Assembly: GCA_016706055.1 (NCBI GenBank)
Contig: JADJKL010000002.1
Coordinates: 186,001 to 250,000 of the forward strand
From: Chitinophagaceae bacterium
Lineage (GTDB): Bacteria; Bacteroidota; Bacteroidia; Chitinophagales; Chitinophagaceae
Direction of reading: 5' to 3'
DNA: 64,000 bases
This document shows positions 54,194 through 63,800 of this stretch, one piece after another. Below the pieces are notes generated by a model. The model saw only the letters and a list, made by a program, of their open reading frames with translations, was not told where the DNA came from and ran no database searches. The position numbers and the translations under genes are program-made. How positions within the stretch are numbered: position 1 is the first letter of the stretch; the number at the start of each line of letters is the position of its first letter.

Positions 54194-56419
54194 ATGGACA
54201 AATTGATCTATCTCGTCCCGGTAATGGGCCTTATCGGTCTTCTTTACACATTTGTAAAATATAACTGGGTTTCCAAGCAAGATGCCGGTACTGACCGCAT
54301 GAAAGAAATCAGCAAATACATCGCTGATGGTGCCATGGCTTTCTTGAAAGCGGAATGGAAAGTGTTGGGCTATTTTGTAGTGATTGTAGGTATTTTATTG
54401 GCTGTAATGGCACAAGCAAATCCACATTCACATTGGTTAATCGCTATTGCTTTTGTAATCGGTGCTGTATTGAGTGCATTGGCTGGATTTATAGGAATGA
54501 AAGCTGCCACAAAGGCAAATGTTCGTACTGCACAAGCTGCTCGTACAAGTTTAAGTAAAGCGCTGAACGTTTCTTTTACTGGCGGAGCCGTAATGGGATT
54601 GGGTGTTGCTGGTCTTGCTGTAATGGGATTGGGAGGTTTATACATTGTATTAAAACAATATTTCGCACCAGGTTCCGAAGTGAATTCTGAGGAAATGTTC
54701 AAAACCATAGAAGTACTAACTGGTTTCTCTCTCGGCGCTGAATCCATTGCTCTTTTTGCAAGAGTTGGTGGTGGTATTTATACAAAAGCTGCTGACGTAG
54801 GAGCTGATTTGGTTGGTAAAGTTGAAGCAGGTATTCCTGAAGATGATCCAAGAAACCCTGCAACTATTGCAGATAATGTTGGTGACAACGTTGGTGATGT
54901 TGCTGGTATGGGTGCTGATCTTTTCGGTTCTTATGTAGCTACCGTTTTAGCGACAATTGTATTAGGACAACAAACCGTAATATTTGATGGCACTGATAAG
55001 CTGGGTGGTTTTTCTCCAATTATATTACCAATGTTGATTGCAGGAATAGGAATTTTATTTTCTATCGTTGGAACATTGTTTGTTCGCATAAGCGATAAAG
55101 CCGGAGTAAATACGAATAATGTACAGAAGGCTTTAAATATGGGTAACTGGGGTTCAATGATTCTTACAGCAATCGCTGCTGCCGGTTTAGTTTATTGGAT
55201 TTTGCCAGAAGCTATGATGCTGAGAGGTGTAATCTTTACTAAATGGGGTGTGCTTGGTGCAATAGGTGTTGGCCTTTTGGTTGGTGCATTAATGAGCATC
55301 ATTACTGAATATTATACCGCAATGGGAAAAGGTCCTGTTAATTCTATAATCAGACAATCATCAACTGGTCATGCAACTAACGTTATTGGTGGTTTGGCTG
55401 TTGGCATGGAATCAACATTCCTTCCAATTCTTGTTTTAGCTGGTGGTATCTGGGGTTCTTATCAGTTTGCTGGTTTATATGGTGTAGCTATTGCTGCTGC
55501 CGGAATGATGGCAACAACGGCTATGCAATTGGCGATTGATGCTTTTGGTCCGATTGCGGATAATGCTGGTGGTATTGCTGAAATGAGTGAATTACCTCCG
55601 GATGTTCGGGAAAAAACAGACGTATTAGATGCTGTTGGAAATACAACTGCTGCTTCTGGTAAAGGTTTTGCCATTGCTTCAGCTGCCTTAACGGCATTAG
55701 CATTATTTGCAGCCTTTGTTGGTGTGGCTATGCCGGAAAATCAACATATTGATATTTATAAAGCCGATGTATTAGCTGCTTTATTTGTGGGCGGTATGAT
55801 ACCATTCATTTTTTCATCATTGGCAATCCGTGCCGTAGGCGAAGCTGCTATGGCGATGGTAGAAGAAGTTCGTCGTCAGTTCCGCACTATTCCTGGTATT
55901 ATGGAAGGAACAGGCAAACCTGAATATGAAAAATGTGTGGCTATATCAACACAAGCTTCTATTAAGAAGATGATGTTGCCGGGTGCTATAACTATTGTTT
56001 CTCCATTGATTATCGGATTTACATTAGGCCCAGAAGCATTGGGAGGTTTCCTTGCCGGTGCAACAGTAAGTGGTGTGCTGATGGGAATGTTCCAAAATAA
56101 TGCTGGTGGTGCATGGGACAATGCAAAGAAATCATTTGAAAAAGGTGTTGAAATAAATGGTGAGATGTTCTATAAAAAGTCTGAGCCACACAAAGCATCT
56201 GTAACAGGTGATACAGTTGGAGATCCATTTAAAGATACCTCAGGTCCATCCATGAATATTTTGATTAAATTGATGTCGATTGTATCTTTGGTCATTGCTC
56301 CTACTCTTGCACAGATTGCTGCTAAAAAAGCATCGAAGGAACAAGTGGAGAAAAAAATTGAAATAAAAACTGAACCAGTAGCTGTTTTAAACAAAAGCAA
56401 TACTGTTCATTATAGATAA
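54194..56419 (+). CDS. hppA: Membrane-bound ion-translocating pyrophosphatase
   Basis: A 741-residue protein with about 16 hydrophobic segments. The pyrophosphate-binding loop is GGGIYTKAADVGADLVGKVE and DNVGDNVGDVAGMGADLFGSY, then IADNAGGIAEMSELPPDVREKTDVLDAVGNTTAASGKGF. GNTTAA has Ala where K+-independent enzymes have Lys, indicating the K+-dependent subtype, which pumps Na+, H+ or both. It uses PPi energy to move ions across the inner membrane. It sits alone, with hairpins downstream. Confidence 0.95.
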   Translation: MDKLIYLVPVMGLIGLLYTFVKYNWVSKQDAGTDRMKEISKYIADGAMAFLKAEWKVLGYFVVIVGILLAVMAQANPHSHWLIAIAFVIGAVLSALAGFIGMKAATKANVRTAQAARTSLSKALNVSFTGGAVMGLGVAGLAVMGLGGLYIVLKQYFAPGSEVNSEEMFKTIEVLTGFSLGAESIALFARVGGGIYTKAADVGADLVGKVEAGIPEDDPRNPATIADNVGDNVGDVAGMGADLFGSYVATVLATIVLGQQTVIFDGTDKLGGFSPIILPMLIAGIGILFSIVGTLFVRISDKAGVNTNNVQKALNMGNWGSMILTAIAAAGLVYWILPEAMMLRGVIFTKWGVLGAIGVGLLVGALMSIITEYYTAMGKGPVNSIIRQSSTGHATNVIGGLAVGMESTFLPILVLAGGIWGSYQFAGLYGVAIAAAGMMATTAMQLAIDAFGPIADNAGGIAEMSELPPDVREKTDVLDAVGNTTAASGKGFAIASAALTALALFAAFVGVAMPENQHIDIYKADVLAALFVGGMIPFIFSSLAIRAVGEAAMAMVEEVRRQFRTIPGIMEGTGKPEYEKCVAISTQASIKKMMLPGAITIVSPLIIGFTLGPEALGGFLAGATVSGVLMGMFQNNAGGAWDNAKKSFEKGVEINGEMFYKKSEPHKASVTGDTVGDPFKDTSGPSMNILIKLMSIVSLVIAPTLAQIAAKKASKEQVEKKIEIKTEPVAVLNKSNTVHYR

Positions 56420-56503
56420 CAGGACTTCGCATTGCTTCGTCCTGCAAGTAAAAGCTTAATCAGAACCATTACTTAAGTCCTGCTGTTTCTACAGTGGGAC
56501 TTA
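56420..56503 (+). terminator. Two hairpins downstream of hppA
   Basis: CAGGAC (56420-56425) pairs with GTCCTG (56439-56444). TAAGTCC (56474-56480) pairs with GGACTTA (56497-56503) with inner CTG/CAG pairing. The second is followed by a short T-rich stretch. Their GTCC/GGAC cores are similar. Confidence 0.5.
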
Positions 56504-56602
56504 CTTTTAGATACTACTTAGTAATAACCGCCTTTGAAATAGTTTTCAATTTTGTACATTTATACGATCTGACTAATTAACCCATACATCAAACCTCAAG
56601 TA

Positions 56603-58329
56603 ATGAAATTCAAACTACTTTTTGTATCAACCATAGCTATAACCTTGTTTGGCTGCAATAATTCAAAAGAAGAGAATAAGAGTGATGAACCAATTGAAGT
56701 AGTTAATGTAGATGAGCCTATCGATTCTGGTGGCAAAGACAAAAAAATTACTGATCGGGATTTTAGTGTAACTCCGGAAAATGCATATAATGATTTAATG
56801 CTTGACAGCCTTGCAATGGAGCGATACATCGAAAGCCGTCAGTTGTCAGATAAAAAAATATCACTTCGTATCCGCAGCTTTTACAATGCCAGAAATTATC
56901 ACTATGCTTGGTTTTCATCAAAGGGATTAACAGAGCAAGCAAGGTTTTTTTGGAATCAATATGACTATGCTGTTAATCATTTAAAAGATTCTACACTTAT
57001 TAATAGTGAGTTTTACAAACAAGCGGAAAAATACCTGAACCAGGAGAAAATGACTGCTAACTCAAAAGATTCTTTAATCAGAAATACAGAGTTTGGCTTT
57101 ACAGAAAACTTTATAAGATATATTAACAGCACTTATGAAAAAGGATATGTAAAAAGAAAAGAACAGGAAAAATTTATCCCAATAAAAAAATAGATCCTGT
57201 TGTTATGGCTGATTCTATATTAAATAAAAAACACAGCGATGATAAATATTATGAGCAGGTCAATGAAATGTATGCCGGGTTAAAAAATAATCTTCAATTA
57301 TATTTAGATATTACAAAAGCTGGAGGATGGCCAACCCTACCCACTTTAAAAAAATCTTTAAAAAATGGTGATAGCTTAGCTGTAATTGCATCTGTAAAAA
57401 AGAGATTGCAGATGACTAAAGATATGGCTGGTACCGATACCTCACAAGTATTTACAGACACCTTAGAGCTGGCTCTTAAAAAGTTTCAACGCAGACATGG
57501 TTATAAAGAAACCGGAGAGATAAGCAGTACTTTGATAAAAGACATGAATGTCCCTGCTTCAAAAAGGTTAATGGAAATATTAGTTAATATGGACAGGATG
57601 AGATGGATGCCACAAAAGCCAACAGGGAATCTCATAATTGTAAACCTTCCGGAATTTATGTTGCATGTTTATGATGGTAAAGAATCCGTTTTTGACATGG
57701 TCGTTGTTGTCGGAAGAGTTGGAAATAATACGATGATGTTTAACGGGGACTTGAACCAGATTTTCTTTAGTCCCTATTGGAATGTGCCGCAAAGTATTAT
57801 CAAGAATGAAATTATGCCTGCAATAGCCCGCAACCCTAATTATCTGGCAAATAAAAACATGGAAAAAACAAGTTGGGGCATTAGGCAAAAACCCGGTCCG
57901 GGCAATGCATTAGGAAAAGTAAAATTCATTTTCCCGAATAGTTTCAATATGTATTTTCATGACACTCCATCAAAAAGCTTATTTGGTCAGGATAAAAGAG
58001 CTTTCAGTCATGGATGTATAAGACTGAGCGAACCACAAAAAATGGCTGAATGGTTATTAAGAAATGATGCTGATTGGACAAAAGAAAAAATTGTTTCAGC
58101 AATGAATCAAACAACTGAAAAAGGTGTAAAACTTAAAGAATCTATTCCAGTCTTTATTATTTATTATACCGCATGGGTAGATCATGAAGGGCTCTTGAAT
58201 TTCCGGGATGATGTGTATCAACATGATTCAGAATTAATAAAAAAAATGTTTGAACAACCTTCTGATAACTCGAAAGATATAACAAAGGTTATACGGATTG
58301 ACAATGTCAATGTTTCTAAAGATCAGTGA
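56603..58329 (+). CDS. Murein L,D-transpeptidase (YkuD domain) lipoprotein, frameshifted
   Basis: The lipoprotein signal (STIAITLFGCN) is followed by an acidic linker and a helical region. The first frame ends at 57193. A missing base in the A5 run before 57175 (expected EQEKIYPNKKIDPVVMADSIL) explains the break. The C-terminal part has a peptidoglycan-binding-like segment (LELALKKFQRRHGYKETGEI) and the YkuD domain with its catalytic motif FSHGCIRLSEP. Corrected length is about 575 residues, typical of YcbB-like enzymes. It crosslinks peptidoglycan or attaches proteins to it in the periplasm. Confidence 0.85.
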
Positions 58330-58461
58330 CACTGTCTATATACCGCTTATCCAATAAACCGCTTCGTTCATCACATCGAAGCAGCATATTTATTAATATG
58401 AGTGCCATAAGCATACCGGCTGTACTAAACCCAAATCGTATGCATTATGGTAAGATATATC

Positions 58462-58755
58462 ATGTCCTTTCACATACCGGAAAGTCAATTACAAACAGCG
58501 ACAAAAATTATTAACTCCTACTTTGATGCGTTGCAAAAAAGTGGGCCGGCAGGAATGCGTAGCCAATGCTATGAAGCAAATAGCGAAGAAAATAATTTTG
58601 TCCATATTAAAAGTTTCAAAAAAGAAGCAATCGCAAATAATCATTTTAAATCGGCCATTTTCAAAGAGTATCTTCAGAAATTAACTGCCATTAGTGGCAA
58701 GGATGTTTATTTCTCCAAACTATATCAGCAGCAAACTTTTGAATCCATTTATTAG
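58462..58755 (+). CDS. Small ABM-like or dimeric alpha-beta barrel protein
   Basis: About 97 residues from the ATG at 58462; an ATG at 58447 would add five. The pattern (FHIPESQLQTATKIINSYFDALQKSGPAGMRSQCYEANSEENNFVHIKSFKKEAIANNHFKSAIFKEYLQKL) recalls antibiotic-biosynthesis monooxygenase-like folds, with a final GKDVYFSKLYQ strand. The match is weak. The region 58330-58446 before it has no gene. Confidence 0.5.
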   Translation: MSFHIPESQLQTATKIINSYFDALQKSGPAGMRSQCYEANSEENNFVHIKSFKKEAIANNHFKSAIFKEYLQKLTAISGKDVYFSKLYQQQTFESIY

Positions 58756-58881
58756 GCTTGTCCTTCCATTCTAAACAAGACCCTTTTTAAATATCATTCT
58801 TAGTTGAATACAATTATGGAATTAGAAATATCACTTCCATTTCTGTAACTTTAAGCAATTGAACCAATCAAACCAACTACT

Positions 58882-59667
58882 ATGCATCGTGTTATTATTC
58901 CTGTTGATTTTTCAGAAACTTCTTTAAATGCAGCCAGATATACAGCGCAGATGTTGGCAGGAAAAGAAGATACAGTTGCAATTCTTTATCACAATTACGA
59001 AAGCCTCGACGACCATGATACTTCACTCAATTATCAGGAAAGTTTACGGCAAGAGTTTTTGCAGGCAGGCGTAAAATCAGTTGAATGCGAAGGTGAAATG
59101 GGCGGCGATCTAATTGATAATATTACCCGATTGGCACATACAATTAGAGCAACTTTGATTATAATGGGAATAACAGGAAAATCGGCTATTCGCCAAGTAA
59201 TGTTTGGAAGTAATACGCTGAAGTTGATTGACAAAAATTTATATCCAGTAATGATTATACCTCCTGATGCAGTTTATAAAGGAGTAAACAATGTTGCTTT
59301 TGCTTCCGATTTTAAGAATGTTGAAAACACAACTCCTTCCGACCTTATTTGTTCGGTTTTAGAAATGTTTAATCCCAAACTGCACATTTTTACGGTTAAT
59401 AAAGATGTTTATATCAGTATTAATGAAGAAATGGAAAAACAAAAGCAAATTCTCGAAAAAATGTTCAGTAAATACAATACTGAATTCTACTTCCTGACAA
59501 TGAACGACTTCTACTCTGCTGTCGATAATTTTATTACTGATTACAAAATTGATATAATGGTTACTGTTCCAAAACATCAGAGTAATTCTACTTCATTGTT
59601 TAAAACTTCGCATACTAAAAGACTCGCCTATCACAGCCATATTCCGATTCTGGCGGCACATGAATAA
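58882..59667 (+). CDS. Universal stress protein, two UspA-like halves
   Basis: A 261-residue protein. The first half is a good Usp domain (VIIPVDFSETSLNAARYTAQMLA and the ATP loop GITGKSAIRQVMFGSNT, matching G-x2-G-x9-G-S). The second half (VAFASDFKNVENTTPSDLICSVLEMFNPKLHIFTV and ending HSHIPILAAHE) keeps the fold but has lost the nucleotide loop. The architecture resembles tandem UspE-type proteins. It is followed by a paralogue of equal length, 84 bases downstream. A TAACTTTA at 58846-58853 may be a promoter box. Confidence 0.9.
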   Translation: MHRVIIPVDFSETSLNAARYTAQMLAGKEDTVAILYHNYESLDDHDTSLNYQESLRQEFLQAGVKSVECEGEMGGDLIDNITRLAHTIRATLIIMGITGKSAIRQVMFGSNTLKLIDKNLYPVMIIPPDAVYKGVNNVAFASDFKNVENTTPSDLICSVLEMFNPKLHIFTVNKDVYISINEEMEKQKQILEKMFSKYNTEFYFLTMNDFYSAVDNFITDYKIDIMVTVPKHQSNSTSLFKTSHTKRLAYHSHIPILAAHE

Positions 59668-59715
59668 TTAACCATTTCTTTTAAAATTGATAGTGACCGT
59701 AGCAGTTATTTTGCT

Positions 59716-59723
59716 TACTTTTG
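59716..59723 (+). promoter_or_regulatory. Candidate -7 promoter element of the second universal stress gene
   Basis: TACTTTTG fits TAnnTTTG and lies 28 bases before the ATG, suggesting that the second paralogue has its own promoter. Confidence 0.4.
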
Positions 59724-59751
59724 CCGACAATTTTTAACTGAAATTAGTTTT

Positions 59752-60537
59752 ATGCAAACCGTTATCGTTCCTGTAGATTTTTCTGAAAATTCTTTAAAAG
59801 CTGCCCGTTATGCTACTCAACTTCTAACTGGTCATTATGGAGTAAACATGATTCTTCATAATGTTTATGAAAAGACTAGCCAGGCATCTGAAGCTGCTGA
59901 ACGTTTAGAAAACTTAAAAGCAGAATTAATGGAGATCGGCGTCGTTAAAATTACTACTCTTGCTGAAGAAGGTTCTGATTTTATTGTAGAACTGGATAAA
60001 CTGGCTCGTCACCAACAGGCTGACCTCATCATAATGGGTATTACAGGTCGTTCCGCTATAGGTCAGACCTTTATTGGCAGCAACACATTGAAAATGGTTC
60101 AGCAAAAAGTATGTCCCGTTTTAATTGTTCCTGCAGAAGCTACTTACCATGATGTAAAAAATGTACTACTGACTTCAGATTTTAAGAATGTACAATCCGT
60201 CACTCCTTCTGTTCCAATAAAAAAAATATTAAAGACATTCACCCCGAATCTTCACATTATGAATGTTGACAGCGAACATTACGTTGCTCTAACAGAAGAA
60301 TATCAGGCTGAAAAAGCAAAACTGAATGAAATGTTCAGCGATTTTAAACCAGAGTTTTATTTTCTCGGTTTACATGATGTAGATGAAGCTATCAACCAAT
60401 TTGCAAGTGATAAAAATGTGGACATGATTATCGTTGTTCACAAAGGACAAAGCCTTTTTTCCAAACTATTTGTAAAAAGTCATACAAAAAAACTGGTTTA
60501 TCATAGCAACATCCCTGTTTTAGCAATACATGAATAA
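59752..60537 (+). CDS. Universal stress protein, paralogue of the preceding gene
   Basis: A 261-residue protein with the same two-half layout as the gene at 58882. The ATP loop is GITGRSAIGQTFIGSNT in the first half, again G-x2-G-x9-G-S. The second half (VLLTSDFKNVQSVTPSVPIKKILKTFTPNLHIMNV, ending HSNIPVLAIHE) lacks it. The two proteins are alike along the full length (VDFSE-SL-AARYATQLL), so they are a tandem duplication. The pair likely responds to stress or redox change; no regulator is adjacent. Confidence 0.9.
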   Translation: MQTVIVPVDFSENSLKAARYATQLLTGHYGVNMILHNVYEKTSQASEAAERLENLKAELMEIGVVKITTLAEEGSDFIVELDKLARHQQADLIIMGITGRSAIGQTFIGSNTLKMVQQKVCPVLIVPAEATYHDVKNVLLTSDFKNVQSVTPSVPIKKILKTFTPNLHIMNVDSEHYVALTEEYQAEKAKLNEMFSDFKPEFYFLGLHDVDEAINQFASDKNVDMIIVVHKGQSLFSKLFVKSHTKKLVYHSNIPVLAIHE

Positions 60538-60759
60538 AAAGACGCTGGTTTAAGCAGCACTTGACTTCACGGAAACAAATAGCTAACTTTAAGTCTGTTT
60601 CCATATATGATTGCTAGATCAAATAAATTAATGCGTATTTACTCTTTTGCGGCGCAAATGCTGCCCGCCAATTATTATATACCTGTTTAGATTATTGCTT
60701 TTAGGATTGTCCTTCCTATTCAAATTTTTGAATACAAGGTATTACTTAACCATTGACGT

Positions 60760-61707
60760 ATGAAAAATATTAAAATAATTGAAGTTCCATCCGAAATTGG
60801 TGCCGGTACAAGAGGTTCCAGTTTAGGTATCGAGGCGATTAAAGTTGCCGCTTTGGATTTTATGAGTAACTTCTTTATTCACTTCCCATCTGAAAAAATT
60901 CAGGACGAAAACAAATTACTCTACGAACCAATTGAATCACCATATGCCAAACGCATAAAAGGTGTTGCAGCCATTTACGACAGGTTGAGTAAATCTATCT
61001 GCGATTCAATGAAAGATAATTTCTTTCCTGTTGTATTAAGTGGAGATCATAGCACATCTGGTGGAACAATTGCAGGTATTAAAATGGCCAAACCAAAAAG
61101 CCGCTTAGGTGTTATTTGGATTGATGCACATGCAGATTTGCACACACCTTACACTACTCCATCTGGAAATGTGCATGGCATGCCAATGGCAGCAACAATT
61201 AGCAAGGATAATCAAGAATGTGGTGTGCATGAAATTGATGCTGAAACAAAGAAGCATTGGGAGTTTTTAAAGAATGTTGGAAAAATAAACCCAAAAGTTT
61301 TGCCGGAAGATGTTGTTTTTATTTCCCTTAGGGATTATGAAAAAGAAGAACGTCACCTTATTGAAAAATATGGCATGAAGGTGATAACCACTAAGGAAGT
61401 AAGAAGTAAAGGTGCTGAGAATGTTGTTAGAGCAGTACTGCGCTATTTAGCTGACTGTACAGATATTTACATTTCGTTTGATGTGGATAGCCTTGATTCT
61501 TCTATTTCTAAAGGCACCGGCACACCAGTTGGAAATGGTTTAAAAGAAAGAGAAGCCGAAGACCTTATTAGTAAATTTATGCAAAACAGAAAAGTGTGCT
61601 GTTTTGAAATAACGGAAGTGAACCCAACATTGGACAAAGAAAACCTGATGGCTGAAATAGCATTTAATATTCTGCAACGAAGTGTGAATGTACTATTGAT
61701 GAACTAA
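60760..61707 (+). CDS. Arginase family protein
   Basis: A 315-residue ureohydrolase. Manganese ligands lie in VLSGDHSTSGGTIAG, WIDAHADLHTP and SFDVDSLDSSISKGTGTP. HGMPMAA and EITEVNPTLD complete the fold. The start segment EVPSEIGAGTRGSSLGIEAIK is arginase-like (binding the guanidino group). It probably hydrolyses arginine to ornithine and urea; formimidoylglutamase or agmatinase remain possible. It is a single gene. Confidence 0.9.
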   Translation: MKNIKIIEVPSEIGAGTRGSSLGIEAIKVAALDFMSNFFIHFPSEKIQDENKLLYEPIESPYAKRIKGVAAIYDRLSKSICDSMKDNFFPVVLSGDHSTSGGTIAGIKMAKPKSRLGVIWIDAHADLHTPYTTPSGNVHGMPMAATISKDNQECGVHEIDAETKKHWEFLKNVGKINPKVLPEDVVFISLRDYEKEERHLIEKYGMKVITTKEVRSKGAENVVRAVLRYLADCTDIYISFDVDSLDSSISKGTGTPVGNGLKEREAEDLISKFMQNRKVCCFEITEVNPTLDKENLMAEIAFNILQRSVNVLLMN

Positions 61708-61756
61708 AAAAGCGAACCATTCTGCTGCTTTTCTCGTATGTATCTAAAAGCAGAAC

Positions 61757-63046
61757 ATGAGAACCAACTACATTGCCATTATATTAACCGTCATCCTTTT
61801 TTCCTGCAATAAAAAGAGGGAATCCGTTGTAGATACTGTGTTTACAGACAGTCTTATCAAAAATTATTCTGTTTCTTCTTTATATAAAACTACAGAAGGC
61901 AACTATGATTTCTGGAAGAAACGAATGGATAGTCTACCCGACAATTTTGTGAATGGGCCAAAATATTCCGGAGCCCTCTCAGCCCTTTTTCACTTTACCG
62001 GCAATATTGACTATTTAGTAAAAGCGGATAGCCTTATAGAGCAATCATTAATTGCATATCAGGAAAGAGAACCTGGTTTAAATAATACACTAGCTTATTT
62101 ATCTATCCAGCAACACCAATTTAACAGAGCCGATTCTTTATTAAAAAAAATCGTTAAGATTGAAGGTCAAACAGCAGCCAATGCATTTCTGGATTTTGAT
62201 GTAAGTTTTGAAAAAGGGGATTATCGCCGTTCAAAAAATTTGCTTGCTACATTGAAAGATGATAATTCCTATGCTTATTTGTTTCGGAAAGCAAAGTTTG
62301 AGCATTATGATGGCTCGTTGGACAGCTCTATTGCTAATATGTTGAAAGCAGCAGAACTAGCTGGTGAAAACCAATACCTAAAACAAGCGGCACTTTCGAA
62401 TGCAGCCGATCTTTGCTTGCATAAAGGAGATTTGAAGAAAGCTTTTTCTCTTTATAAATCAAGCATAACTATTGATGCGGCAGATATGCATAGCCTTATG
62501 GGTATTGGGTGGATAGCATTAGTTAATGATAAGAAAGATTCATTGGCAGAAAATATATTTCACTTTGTGCAAAAACATACTCAGTCGCCTGACGTATTGT
62601 TAAAATTAATGCAGGTGGCTGAATTCAGAGGCGATTCAATTTTGCAGCAACAATATGCCACTGAATTTATTAACCGAGCAACTGCTGAAGTATATGGCAA
62701 TATGTACAATAAATATTGTATCGATTTATATACAACCGTAACAAACGAACCAGCAAAGGCCATTATTTTAGCAGAAAAAGAATTAGCCAACCGTGCTACT
62801 CCACAAACATATGCTTGGTATGTATGGAGTTTATACAGTAATAATGAAAAAGAAAAAGCTTATAAATATTTCAAAAGCTACGTATCCGCTCAGCCTTTAG
62901 AAGGATTGGAATTATATTATATGGGCAGAATGATGGAAGGCTTAGACAAAAAATATAACGCCACAGAATTTTATAAAGTAGCCTGGAAAAACAGATACGA
63001 TCTTAGCCCATCAAAACAAAAATACCTGGAAGAAACATTAAAGTAA
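61757..63046 (+). CDS. TPR-repeat lipoprotein
   Basis: A 429-residue protein with a lipobox (IAIILTVILFSCNKK). TPR-like helices fill it: LAYLSIQQHQFNRADSLLKKIVKIEGQ, DFDVSFEKGDYRRSKNLLATLKDD and AALSNAADLCLHKGDLKKAFSLYKSSITIDA. It also has LELYYMGRMMEGLDKKYNATEFYKVAWK near the end. It may be an outer-membrane or periplasmic scaffold. It converges with, and overlaps by 9 bases, the HupE/UreJ gene. TPR, HupE/UreJ and DUF4331 genes are often clustered, so a functional link is possible. Confidence 0.75.
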   Translation: MRTNYIAIILTVILFSCNKKRESVVDTVFTDSLIKNYSVSSLYKTTEGNYDFWKKRMDSLPDNFVNGPKYSGALSALFHFTGNIDYLVKADSLIEQSLIAYQEREPGLNNTLAYLSIQQHQFNRADSLLKKIVKIEGQTAANAFLDFDVSFEKGDYRRSKNLLATLKDDNSYAYLFRKAKFEHYDGSLDSSIANMLKAAELAGENQYLKQAALSNAADLCLHKGDLKKAFSLYKSSITIDAADMHSLMGIGWIALVNDKKDSLAENIFHFVQKHTQSPDVLLKLMQVAEFRGDSILQQQYATEFINRATAEVYGNMYNKYCIDLYTTVTNEPAKAIILAEKELANRATPQTYAWYVWSLYSNNEKEKAYKYFKSYVSAQPLEGLELYYMGRMMEGLDKKYNATEFYKVAWKNRYDLSPSKQKYLEETLK

Positions 63047-63715
63047 TGTTCTCTCAATTGCCCAATACAAAGCTATCGCTGCTATAACCAAAGAAAGTGG
63101 CGTAACTATATATTTCCGGTAGTATGATTTCTTTCCGAACCAAAATCCAAACAATAGAAAAGCAGCCAGAATAACTGTTACCTGACCAAGCTCCACTCCT
63201 ACATTAAACATAATCAACGAAGAAAGAAACGCATCTTTAGGAAGCCCAAGACTGCTTAATGCACTGGCAAACCCTAAACCATGTATTAGTCCAAATAAAA
63301 AGATAATACCTATACGGGAAGCTTTTAGCTTTTTGGCAAATATATTTTCCAACGCAACATACATAATTGATAAAGCAATTAACGGCTCTACAATCTTGGG
63401 AGATATTGTAATTACATTATAAGCAGCCAACCCAAGAGTAACAGAATGTGCCACGGTAAATGCTAATGATTGCCATAATACTTTTTTAAGATCAGCACTG
63501 AAAAGAAATAAACTTAGTACAAAAAGAATATGATCAAGCCCAAGCGGAAGAATGTGCTTATATCCAAGCTTAAGGTATAGAATAGCAGTATCTGACTTCG
63601 ACATATTTTCTAATTCTCCAACTACATCATGTGCAAAGGAAGATATTGAAAACAGTGATATAATAAACAAAAAAAATATTCTTAAAACAAAATTATACTT
63701 TGGCCTATTATTCAT
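63038..63715 (-). CDS. HupE/UreJ family membrane protein
   Basis: A 225-residue protein with signal peptide-like start (IFFLFIISLFSISSFAHDVV) and the conserved HILPLGLDHILFVLSLFL motif. Further TM segments are AFTVAHSVTLGLAAYNVI, IVEPLIALSIMYVALENIF, IGIIFLFGLIHGLGFASAL and VGVELGQVTVILAAFLLFGFW. The His-rich helices (HxLDH, AHS, HGLG) resemble metal transporters; HupE/UreJ members move nickel or cobalt for hydrogenases and ureases, but neither is here, so the metal is unknown. Confidence 0.85.
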   Translation of the reverse strand: MNNRPKYNFVLRIFFLFIISLFSISSFAHDVVGELENMSKSDTAILYLKLGYKHILPLGLDHILFVLSLFLFSADLKKVLWQSLAFTVAHSVTLGLAAYNVITISPKIVEPLIALSIMYVALENIFAKKLKASRIGIIFLFGLIHGLGFASALSSLGLPKDAFLSSLIMFNVGVELGQVTVILAAFLLFGFWFGKKSYYRKYIVTPLSLVIAAIALYWAIERTLL

Positions 63716-63748
63716 TACTGTATATCTTAAAAAGTAAACTATAAAAAA

Positions 63749-63775
63749 ACTCCTCAGCTATTTACACCAAGGAGT
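63749..63775 (-). terminator. Terminator-like hairpin after the DUF4331 gene
   Basis: ACTCCT (63749-63754) pairs with AGGAGT (63770-63775) across a 15-nt loop. On the minus strand it is followed by a run of T. Confidence 0.65.
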
Positions 63776-63800
63776 CTTATCTATTCAAAAAAAAGACGAA

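Noticed and set aside
58326..58514. Plus-strand frame of 62 residues after the transpeptidase gene.
   Set aside because: No start context, no conserved pattern, and it overlaps the better supported small gene at 58462.
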